Shown: positions 58,252 to 64,000 of the stretch, piece after piece
Layout: each line of letters begins with the position of its first letter
How positions within the stretch are numbered: the first letter of the stretch is position 1
Origin: BP-133 sp040756995
GTDB taxonomy: Bacteria; Actinomycetota; Acidimicrobiia; IMCC26256; BP-133
NCBI GenBank assembly: GCA_040756995.1
Contig: JBFLYK010000027.1
Span: 28,770 to 92,769 of the forward strand
Length of the DNA: 64,000 bases
Direction of reading: 5' to 3'
The notes under the pieces: model-generated
Databases searched by the model: none
What the model was told of the DNA's origin: nothing
Seen by the model: the letters and a program-made list of their open reading frames with translations, nothing else
Made by a program: the position numbers and the translations under genes

Positions 58252-59571
58252 ATGACGGCTGACGTGGCGTCACTCGTGGACAGCGAGCGGGGCGTGCTGA
58301 GCCCGCTGGTCTACTGCGATGACGACCTCTACCGCCTCGAGCAGGAGCGCCTCTTCGGGCGGGCCTGGCTCTATCTCGCCCACGAGAGCCAGCTGCCGAA
58401 CCCCGGCGACTTCTTCAACACCTACATGGGCGAGGACCCGGTGCTGGTCGTCCGCCAGGGCGACGGGTCGCTGGCCGCCTTCGTGAACCGGTGCAGCCAC
58501 CGGGGCATGCGCCTGTGCCGCGTCGATTGCGGCAACCAGAAGGCCTTCACCTGCACCTACCACGGCTGGAGCTACGACACCGCCGGCAACCTGATCAGCG
58601 TCCCCCACGAGGAGGACGGGTACCGCAACGAGCTCGACAAGTCGGCCTGGGGCGCCGTGCGGGTGGCGCAGCTGGACAGCTACCGGGGCTTCATCTTCGC
58701 TACCTGGGACCCGACGGCGCCGACCCTGGTCGAGTACCTCGACGACATGGCCTGGTACTTCGACGCCTTCGCCGACCGGACGGGCGCCGGGACCGAGGTC
58801 ATCGGCGGGGTCCACAAGTGGGTTCTGCGGGCCAACTGGAAGTTCGCCGCCGAGCAGTTCGCCTCCGACATGTACCACGTGGAGACGACCCACATGTCGG
58901 CTTTCGCCTCGCTGCTGCCGCCGGACTTCGATCCCACCGCGCTGCAGTGGGCGCCGTCGGGCCGCCAGTTCAGCTCGGAGAGCGGCCACGGCTGCGGCTG
59001 GTTCACCGAGGGCAACACCAACGCGCTGATCATCGGCGCCGCCGCCGACAAGTTCTGGGAGCAGGACAGCCTGCCGGCCGCCACCGCCGCCCTCGGCGAG
59101 GCCCGGGCCAGCCAGCTCCGGGGGTCGCACTTCACGATCTTCCCCAACTTCTCGTTCCTGCCCGCCATCGGGACGATGCGGGTCTGGCACCCCAAGGGCC
59201 CGGGGGAGATGGAGGTGTGGTCGTGGATCCTGGTGCCCAAGGACGCCCCTCCCGAAGCCAAGGAGTCATGGCGCCAGGGCGTGGTGCGGACGTTCAGTCC
59301 CGCCGGCATCTTCGAACAGGACGACGGCGAGAACTGGATCGAGATCCAGCGCAACCTGCGGGGCCACATCTGCCGCACCCGCCCGCTCAACGTGTCGATG
59401 GGCATCGGCCACGACGAGTACGACGTCGATCCGTTCCCGGGCAAGACCAGCTGGACGTACTGCGAGATGGCCGCCCGGGGCTTCTACCGGCGGTGGGTCG
59501 ACATGCTGACCTGCGACACCTGGTCCGAGATCCAGGCCCGGCGGGACGAGCGGCTGGCGGCACGGAGGTGA
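58252..59571 (+). CDS. Rieske-type aromatic-ring-hydroxylating dioxygenase, alpha subunit
   Basis: 439 residues from ATG 58252 (AAGGGGGGAAG ahead). Rieske 2Fe-2S ligands: C81 and H83 (NRCSHRG), C101 and H104 (CTYHGW). Mononuclear iron site: H209 and H214 in SDMYHVETTH with bridging Asp206, and a carboxylate in EQDDGENW (about 358). These match the naphthalene-dioxygenase layout. It inserts O2 into an aromatic or similar ring to give a cis-diol, using electrons from a ferredoxin/reductase not present here. The beta subunit gene follows 4 bases later. Confidence 0.94.
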   Translation: MTADVASLVDSERGVLSPLVYCDDDLYRLEQERLFGRAWLYLAHESQLPNPGDFFNTYMGEDPVLVVRQGDGSLAAFVNRCSHRGMRLCRVDCGNQKAFTCTYHGWSYDTAGNLISVPHEEDGYRNELDKSAWGAVRVAQLDSYRGFIFATWDPTAPTLVEYLDDMAWYFDAFADRTGAGTEVIGGVHKWVLRANWKFAAEQFASDMYHVETTHMSAFASLLPPDFDPTALQWAPSGRQFSSESGHGCGWFTEGNTNALIIGAAADKFWEQDSLPAATAALGEARASQLRGSHFTIFPNFSFLPAIGTMRVWHPKGPGEMEVWSWILVPKDAPPEAKESWRQGVVRTFSPAGIFEQDDGENWIEIQRNLRGHICRTRPLNVSMGIGHDEYDVDPFPGKTSWTYCEMAARGFYRRWVDMLTCDTWSEIQARRDERLAARR

Positions 59572-59575
59572 CACG

Positions 59576-60130
59576 GTGACCCTGGAGATGACACCAGCGA
59601 TCAGCACACGACCGTTGACCGGCCCCGACCTGCACTACGAGATCGAGCAGTTCCTCTACCTGGAGGCAAGGCTCCTCGACCGGCGCCGCTTCCGGGACTG
59701 GTATGACCTCCTGGCCGATGACCTGGAGTACCGGGTCCCCTTGCGGACCAACCGGTCGCGGCGTGACCTGGCCAAGGAGGAGACCGGCGTCGACGAGCTG
59801 GCCCTCTTCGACGACACGAAGTTCACCATCGGCCAGCGCATCACCCGCATCGAGACCGGCGCGGCGTGGGCCGAGGACCCGCCGTCGCGGACCCGGCACA
59901 TGGTGAGCAACGTCACCGTGTCGCCGACCGGCAATCCGGACGAGTACCAGGTCGAGTGCGCCTACCTGCTCTACCGGTCCCGGCTGGAGCGGGAGGTCGA
60001 CATCTTCGTCGGGGAACGGGTCGACCTCGTCCGCCGGGTCGACCGCGGCCCGGGTTTCGAGATCGCCCGCCGCAAGGTCCTCATCGACCAGGCCACGCTC
60101 GACGCCAAGAACCTGAGCGTCTTCTTCTAG
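59576..60130 (+). CDS. Ring-hydroxylating dioxygenase, beta subunit
   Basis: 184 residues, GTG 59576 after GGAGGTGACAC. EIEQFLYLEARLLDRRRFRDWYDLLADDLEYRVPLRTNRSRRD in outline is the standard start of the small subunit. RTRHMVSNVTVSPTGNPDEYQVECAYLLYRSRLEREVDIFVGERVDLVRR follows the beta-barrel pattern. It stabilises the alpha3beta3 complex. Together with 58252 and the SnoaL-like gene downstream it forms a tight group. Confidence 0.93.
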   Translation: MTLEMTPAISTRPLTGPDLHYEIEQFLYLEARLLDRRRFRDWYDLLADDLEYRVPLRTNRSRRDLAKEETGVDELALFDDTKFTIGQRITRIETGAAWAEDPPSRTRHMVSNVTVSPTGNPDEYQVECAYLLYRSRLEREVDIFVGERVDLVRRVDRGPGFEIARRKVLIDQATLDAKNLSVFF

Positions 60131-60146
60131 GGAGGAGCAGCGCGTC

Positions 60147-60608
60147 ATGACCGACACCGCCACCCGCCCCGCCGCCGGGCCGGACCTGGCCGAGCTGGCC
60201 GACCGGTTCGCCATCCGGGAGCTGACCGCCCGCTACAACGACGCCATCGACGACGGCCGCCTCGACGACTACTTCGCCTGCTTCACCCCCGACGGCGTGC
60301 TCGAGGTTGTCGGCCTGGGCCGGGCCCAGGGGGCCGACCAGATCCGGCCGATGGTCGAATCGATCAGCCCCATCGCCGTCCACCTCACGCTCGACGCAGT
60401 CGTCGAGGTCGACGGTGACACCGCCACGCAACGCTGCCGGTTCCTGCTCGGCCGCCGCTCGCCCGACGGCAGCGACTTCACCGTCGTCACGTCGGGCCGC
60501 TACCGCGACCGCCTCGTCCGCACCCCCGCCGGCTGGCGCTTCGCCGAGCGCCACGCCACCTTCGACATCGACACCCCCGCCGTCATCGCCCGTCTCCAGG
60601 GCGGCTGA
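60147..60608 (+). CDS. SnoaL/NTF2-like small protein
   Basis: 153 residues, GGGAGGAG ahead of ATG. ADRFAIRELTARYNDAIDDGRLDDYFACFTPDGVLEVVG is the typical NTF2/SnoaL-like start; CRFLLGRRSPDGSDFTVVTSGRYRDRLVRTPAGWRFAERHATFD completes the barrel. Members act as isomerases, dehydratases or binding proteins. Placed 16 bases after the dioxygenase beta gene, it probably handles the diol or its product; no catalytic residues are assigned. Confidence 0.85.
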   Translation: MTDTATRPAAGPDLAELADRFAIRELTARYNDAIDDGRLDDYFACFTPDGVLEVVGLGRAQGADQIRPMVESISPIAVHLTLDAVVEVDGDTATQRCRFLLGRRSPDGSDFTVVTSGRYRDRLVRTPAGWRFAERHATFDIDTPAVIARLQGG

Positions 60609-60700
60609 CCCGAGCCGACCTCCCCGTAGTTTTCCGGCGCTCGGTCGCAGCCCCTGATGCACTCAGAAGGCGTGGTGACACGGGGAGGACCTCGGACTCC

Positions 60701-60718
60701 ACAGTCGATGGCGACTGT
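60701..60718. terminator. Possible hairpin terminator after the dioxygenase operon
   Basis: ACAGTCG-ATGG-CGACTGT forms a perfect 7-bp stem with a 4-base loop, 93 bases past the SnoaL-like stop. The downstream stretch is not a clear T run. It marks the boundary between the catabolic cluster and the accessory patch; termination is only a possibility. The rest of 60609-60824 shows no gene I can support. Confidence 0.3.
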
Positions 60719-60824
60719 CGCTTGTTGCCGTCGTTCCCCGGACCTGGGCCTTTGGGCGGCTCGGTTCTTGGATCGTCCGGTGAACGCGAGAGGTGTTCGC
60801 GGTCAGCCAGGTTCGATAGTGCGA

Positions 60825-61622
60825 TCAGACAACCACGTGTTCTACGGTGCGGCTGGTTTCTTGGAGTTGGGAGCCGTCGCAGGCGGTGGAGCGCACTGAG
60901 ACCGTGACGGTGTAGCTCCCTGGTTCGCTGTAGAAGTGCTCGGTTGAGGGAGCCGGCTTGCCGTCGAGACCCACCAGCGGGTTCGTCGTGTCAGAAGGGA
61001 TTGTGACGTAGTTGTTGGCCGGCCAACCCGACGGTGGCATGGCCTTGCAGGGGAACGGGTTATAGGCGAGCGTCAGCGGGGGGCTGCCGTCACCCCAGTC
61101 GATCAGGAACTGGCTGATCCAGCCGTCGTCGTCCTGAGCGCCGATGAACAGGGGCAAGTAATGCGAGTCGCCTCGGTGATCAATCGAGGCGTAGCCGCCG
61201 AGCGCCTTGATGACCGGAAGGGCCGGCCCTTGCCCGGGAGAGCCCTGGGTGCTGATGGCGACTGTGGTGGCCGTCGTGCCCGTTGTCGGATTCGTCGTCG
61301 TCGTCGTGCTCCTGCTCGTGCTGGCAGTGGTGGTGGTCGATCGGGCCCGGATGGTCGAAGTCGTCGAGGTGGCCAAACGCGCGGTGGTGCTGGTGCCCTG
61401 GTCCGGGATGGAGGTCGACGTGGACGAAGCCGTCGTGGCTGCTTCTCCTGTGGACCGTCCCTGATCGTCGCTGGCTGTGACGAGGACCGGCTCGGGTGAT
61501 CGGACATGCCTGGCGAGGACCGCCCCGGCGACGAGGGCGAGGATGAGCCCACCCGCCCAGAGCAGGCGAGACCGGCGGCGGCCTCGGCTCAATGGTTCGG
61601 GCTGTGCGTCGAACTCAGGCAT
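60825..61622 (-). CDS. Membrane-anchored PKD-domain surface protein
   Basis: 265 residues from ATG 61622 (GAGGAG six bases ahead). A basic N-terminus and one helix (LLWAGGLILALVAGAVLA) lead to a long Ser/Thr-rich spacer (repeated TSTT, TTTT, TTTTN), then a PKD-like beta-sandwich: DWGDGSPPLTL, then FYSEPGSYTVTVSVRST (WGDGS and PGxYTVxV are the PKD marks). Cys pair in PCKAMP and TACDG. Likely displayed outside the membrane. It sits alone at the left of the accessory patch and has no secretion-specific neighbours. Confidence 0.72.
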   Translation of the reverse strand: MPEFDAQPEPLSRGRRRSRLLWAGGLILALVAGAVLARHVRSPEPVLVTASDDQGRSTGEAATTASSTSTSIPDQGTSTTARLATSTTSTIRARSTTTTASTSRSTTTTTNPTTGTTATTVAISTQGSPGQGPALPVIKALGGYASIDHRGDSHYLPLFIGAQDDDGWISQFLIDWGDGSPPLTLAYNPFPCKAMPPSGWPANNYVTIPSDTTNPLVGLDGKPAPSTEHFYSEPGSYTVTVSVRSTACDGSQLQETSRTVEHVVV

Positions 61623-61654
61623 GAGCACTCCTCGGGCCAACAAATTGGCTGCAC

Positions 61655-61822
61655 ATGCATCTCGGAGATCTGAAGGCGTCGACGGTGAATTTGGTGTTCG
61701 ATTGGCTCGGTCAGTATGAAGCGGCGCTCGACAGCATGGAAGAGGACAAGGACTCTATCCAAGGCTCGAATCGGCGAAAATCTCAATCCGAAGTGCTCGC
61801 GAGCAAGCGCAGATCGACTTGA
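61655..61822 (+). CDS. Possible 55-residue small protein
   Basis: ATG 61655 opens MHLGDLKASTVNLVFDWLGQ, an amphipathic start, followed by a charged run (EAALDSMEEDKDSIQGSNRR) and a basic tail. Codon use is less GC-biased than in the core genes. It may be a real small gene or a fragment of something larger. No family is recognised. Downstream, 61823-62064 holds a 19-bp palindrome and no gene I can support. Confidence 0.3.
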   Translation: MHLGDLKASTVNLVFDWLGQYEAALDSMEEDKDSIQGSNRRKSQSEVLASKRRST

Positions 61823-61828
61823 TATGGG

Positions 61829-61847
61829 ACTGCCCGATTCGGGCAGT
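61829..61847. repeat. Perfect 19-bp palindrome
   Basis: ACTGCCCGA-T-TCGGGCAGT has two 9-base arms around a single base. It lies 6 bases past the stop of the small ORF. It could be an operator, a recombination mark or a short terminator stem; there is no T run after it. Confidence 0.4.
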
Positions 61848-62064
61848 TCGACCGTACTGGGCCACTCCAGGCGGTTCGCCGTCGCGCGGCGAGGCATCGC
61901 TGCGTTGAAAGGGCCGTTGGTCACTTTCTGTCTGGTGCGAGGGATCCAATCGCACCGTAGTCCTCTGGCATCCTCGCCGTTCGCACAGAGGATCGGAGTG
62001 CCCCTAGAAGGGCGTATTACTGTTCAAATCCGGCAAACGTGAGGCGTCCCTACGGCACATTTAA

Positions 62065-62418
62065 GCTCAGATCGTCGAAGGTGGATGCTCCAATGACTAT
62101 GTCTACGTGTTTGGTGATCCGGTAAACAGCTCAGACCTCGGTGGGGCGGGGTGTCCCAAGCCACTCCGAAAGGCCGCGAGTCTATTTGGATGGCTTTTTG
62201 GTCTATCCGCGGCGAACCGTCTATCCCGTGGTGACTTCTCAGGAGCCGGCAGGGCTCTCCTCGGAGGTTGGGACACGGGCGAGATCGGCGTGAATCGCTG
62301 GGTCCTCGGCGGGATCGCGGGACGAGCACTTGATAATGGCACCGTTTTAACCGCGTACGTCCGTCGATTCGCACAGGGGGGCGCAGCCCTGTTTGCTCGC
62401 ATAGGTGCGACCCTATGA
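62065..62418 (+). pseudogene. Orphan C-terminal tip of an RHS-repeat protein
   Basis: The frame opens after a stop at 62062-62064 and has no obvious start; GTG 62107 is the first standard start. Near its beginning it reads CSNDYVYVFGDPVNSSDLGG, the end of the RHS-repeat-associated core (usual form YxYVxxDPVNxxDPxG). A ~90-residue unique tail follows (PLRKAASLFGWLFGLSAANRL, ending FAQGGAALFARIGATL). RHS proteins carry such variable tails as toxins; the large upstream shell is missing. It is thus a displaced tip or the remnant of one. The end overlaps the next small ORF by four bases (ATGA). Confidence 0.65.
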
Positions 62419-62552
62419 GTGTCACGGCGACGATCGTCGATTACTCATGCGACCCCGGAAGCGGCCGCTTGAAAGTTACCCGCGCTCGACCCCACCAAGT
62501 CGGAGAGATGCGCTCGCACGTCCGAAGTCCGTTAGCTGGAGATCCTTTGTAG
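62415..62552 (+). CDS. Small ORF coupled to the RHS tip
   Basis: 45 codons from ATG 62415, whose ATGA overlap with the RHS tip stop is the same coupling seen in real operons here. The protein (MSVTATIVDYSCDPGSGRLK, then a basic tail) shows no known family. Given its place directly after an RHS tip it could be part of an immunity gene, or the decayed 5' end of one. Confidence 0.3.
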   Translation: MSVTATIVDYSCDPGSGRLKVTRARPHQVGEMRSHVRSPLAGDPL

Positions 62553-62562
62553 GAACGTTATT

Positions 62563-62748
62563 GTGGCCCGCTTACTTGCTTTGGCGATTTTAGCATCCGT
62601 AGTTGGATTGCTAATACTCATTAAGGGGCTCATCATATGGGACGGATCTGATTTAATGTTAGGAATATTGGTACTTTGCCTCGGACTAGCTTCCGCTGCT
62701 GCCTTCGAACTAAATAGAAGACAGGGAATATCTCGCAAAGACTGGTGA
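62563..62748 (+). CDS. Small two-helix membrane protein, possible immunity protein
   Basis: 61 residues from GTG 62563 (AGGAACG ahead). Two hydrophobic helices: LLALAILASVVGLLILIKGL and LMLGILVLCLGLASAAAFEL, with a polar RRQGISRKDW end. The gene is clearly richer in A and T than the window at large (many TTA, ATA and ATT codons), a sign of recent transfer. Small membrane proteins after toxin tips are often immunity proteins; here that is inference from position. It might also be a free-standing membrane peptide. Confidence 0.5.
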   Translation: MARLLALAILASVVGLLILIKGLIIWDGSDLMLGILVLCLGLASAAAFELNRRQGISRKDW

Positions 62749-62773
62749 CTGCGACCATACATGTGCTTGAAGT

Positions 62774-62908
62774 TTCAGCCCGTGTCGCGGTCGGGAGTAG
62801 GCCCCAGTTGGGACGGCCAGCGCAGAGCAGCGCCCAGATGCCGTATAAGGCGAAGCGGCGGAACCCAAGCCCGATTCTCTTGATGTAGTTAGAGAAGGTT
62901 TGAACCGC
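62774..62908 (-). pseudogene. ISL3-family transposase C-terminal remnant
   Basis: On the minus strand the frame reads IKRIGLGFRRFALYGIWALL, then CAGRPNWGLLPTATRAE. This is the C-terminal end of ISL3-type (IS204/IS1001/IS1096/IS1165) transposases, which close with IKRI-x-GFRRFxNYRIRxLLYAGRPNWxLL. Only about 45 codons are left; upstream sequence is out of frame and no catalytic DDE part is present. It is an insertion-sequence scar beside the RHS tip and explains how the patch may have been assembled. The rest of 62749-63073 shows no gene I can support. Confidence 0.6.
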
Positions 62909-63073
62909 CAGGCAGGCAGACCCTCGGCATCGCGATCGCCGTCCTTATCGTTCTCGGCTGTTCGATGTGGGCCGCGCCCTTCTTTGAAACTTGGAGATTC
63001 CCTGGGATGAACCAGGGCTGGGCCGCTCGCCAAACAGCAGCTTGTCGCCCGCCAGCTGGGGAGGCCAAGCCGC

Positions 63074-63856
63074 TCAGCGGCCGGTGAAGGTGGGCGAGCG
63101 CTTTTCGAGGAAGGCGCGCATTCCTTCGGCGCGGTCGGCCGTTTCGAACAGCGACGTGACGGTGAGGCGCTCCGCTTCCATGCCTGAAGCCAGATCGGCG
63201 TTGTGGGCCAGATAGGCCAATGTCTTGCCGGCCTGGACGGCCAGAGGCGGCAGGGCGCACAGCCGCTCCGCCCACGCCCGGGCCGTCTCCAGCAACGCCG
63301 CCGAGGCAACGACGGCGTTGGCCAGGCCGAAGCGGAGGCAGTCGGCGGCGGAGAGGGGGTCGCCGAGGAGGATCATCTGCCGGGCGATGGCCGGTGGCAG
63401 GGCGTGGGCCAGGCGTTGTGAGCCGCCCGCGCCGGGCAGCGCGCCGATCTTCACTTCCGGAACGCCGAGCGAGGCCGTCTCCGCCAGCAGGCGGAAGTCG
63501 CAGGCCAGGGCCAGCTCGCAGCCGCCGCCGTAGGCCGGGCCGTTGACGGCGGCGATCGTCGGAACCGCCAGCCGCTCCAGCGCGGCGAAGGTGCCCTGGA
63601 TCAGTTCCAGGAACCGTCGGAACTCCTCCCGGCCGGGCATGGCCGACATCTCGGCGATGTCCGCTCCGGCGGAGAACACGGGTCCTGATCCCGTCACGAT
63701 GACGGCGCGGAGCTGGCCGTCGGAGCGGATGGCGTCGAGTGCCGCTCCGAGTTCGTGGAGGAAGGCCGTGCCCACCGCGTTGCGCTTCTCCGGCCGGCAC
63801 AGCGTGATCTCCGCCACCGCGCCTTCGGTGCGCAGCTCGAGATGTCTGCCTGTCAC
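63074..63856 (-). CDS. Enoyl-CoA hydratase/isomerase
   Basis: 260 residues from GTG 63856. Crotonase-fold motifs: EITLCRPEKRNAVGTAFLHEL, SAGADIAEM (oxyanion hole), AAVNGPAYGGGCELALACDFRL and GVPEVKIGALPGAGGSQRL. Both catalytic Glu residues of true hydratases are present (GGGCE and VPE). It hydrates trans-2-enoyl-CoA in beta-oxidation and would serve the acyl-CoA dehydrogenases to its left, though the accessory patch separates them. Bases 63857-64000 hold no gene I can support. Confidence 0.93.
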   Translation of the reverse strand: MTGRHLELRTEGAVAEITLCRPEKRNAVGTAFLHELGAALDAIRSDGQLRAVIVTGSGPVFSAGADIAEMSAMPGREEFRRFLELIQGTFAALERLAVPTIAAVNGPAYGGGCELALACDFRLLAETASLGVPEVKIGALPGAGGSQRLAHALPPAIARQMILLGDPLSAADCLRFGLANAVVASAALLETARAWAERLCALPPLAVQAGKTLAYLAHNADLASGMEAERLTVTSLFETADRAEGMRAFLEKRSPTFTGR

Positions 63857-64000
63857 GGTGCGGAGCCCTCCTTCTGGCCGGCCGATCGCCGCCAGTTGAC
63901 GGGCGGGCGCCCGAGGCGGTCAACGCCGTTGTTCCGCTGGGCAGAACCGGCGGTGCTCCGGAAAGCGCGGCAGTCCGTGGCCCGTCTCGTCAGTACGGGC

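Noticed and set aside
60657..60899. 80-codon rightward ORF after the dioxygenase operon
   Set aside because: It runs antisense into the PKD-domain gene, has no ribosome site and no recognisable composition.
62893..62912. tRNA-like T-loop (GGTTCAAACC on the minus strand)
   Set aside because: The flanking bases do not form a T-arm stem and no anticodon arm or acceptor stem is found; it falls in the transposase remnant.
62889..63923. 344-codon leftward frame over the enoyl-CoA hydratase
   Set aside because: Shifted frame of the hydratase gene; translation is Arg/Pro-rich with no crotonase motifs.
1..64000. CRISPR arrays, rRNA and tRNA genes, riboswitches
   Set aside because: I saw no evenly spaced repeat-spacer pattern, no rRNA-like conserved blocks and no cloverleaf that could be supported by reading alone.

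Overview
The window is high-GC, densely packed DNA with nearly all codons ending in G or C, frequent GTG starts and many ATGA/GTGA stop-start overlaps. F420-dependent luciferase-like oxidoreductases, a BTAD/SARP-type giant regulator, a DUF2795 protein, a MEDS-ATPase sensor, Tad pilus genes, a separate LigD-type polymerase and ATP ligase, and many acyl-CoA ligases, dehydrogenases and P450s point to an actinobacterium. Acidimicrobiia or a relative fits best. That placement is an inference from gene content; there is no rRNA in the window.

Layout. 1-4.7 kb: a Tad/Flp pilus locus (CpaE cut by the window edge, CpaB, two TadE-like pseudopilins, a TadG-like protein). 4.8-17.5 kb: mostly single genes. 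They include an acyl-CoA synthetase, a methyltransferase, a SARP-NB-ARC-TPR regulator that appears to start with CTG, an F420 oxidoreductase, an ArsR-SRPBCC-ilvD run behind a clear palindromic operator, and a BNR-repeat protein coupled to a MoaD/ThiS-like protein ending in Gly-Gly. 17.7-21.7 kb: a divergent pair, a fused adenylation-carrier-acyltransferase protein behind an iron-box-like site and an MFS exporter. 21.7-33.7 kb: end-joining polymerase and ligase, gpmA, two P450s, a PaaX-type regulator, a Tat-exported nitronate-monooxygenase-like protein, an SDR and a double Lrp regulator. 33.8-47.1 kb: two branched-chain-amino-acid-type ABC importers with different gene fusions (LivM-LivG and LivH-LivM-LivG). 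They flank two divergent paralogues of a DHSWG-motif family and an RPH-like PEP-utilising protein without an ATP-grasp domain. 47.3-60.6 kb: a catabolic cluster (acyl-CoA ligases, acyl-CoA dehydrogenases, SDRs, F420 oxidoreductase, Rieske dioxygenase alpha and beta, SnoaL-like protein) that reads as ring hydroxylation plus beta-oxidation of an imported hydrophobic acid. 60.6-63.0 kb: a less GC-biased accessory patch with an orphan RHS-protein tip, small ORFs and an ISL3-type transposase remnant. 63.1-63.9 kb: an enoyl-CoA hydratase.

How it fits together. The two Liv-type importers, the P450s, the F420 enzymes and the CoA ligase/dehydrogenase/hydratase genes suggest a scavenger of sterol-like, terpenoid or aromatic acids. 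The most unusual candidate system is the iron-box-controlled adenylation/carrier/membrane-acyltransferase fusion with its divergent exporter. Next are the RHS tip cassette and the paired palindromes inside the LivHMG fusion gene.
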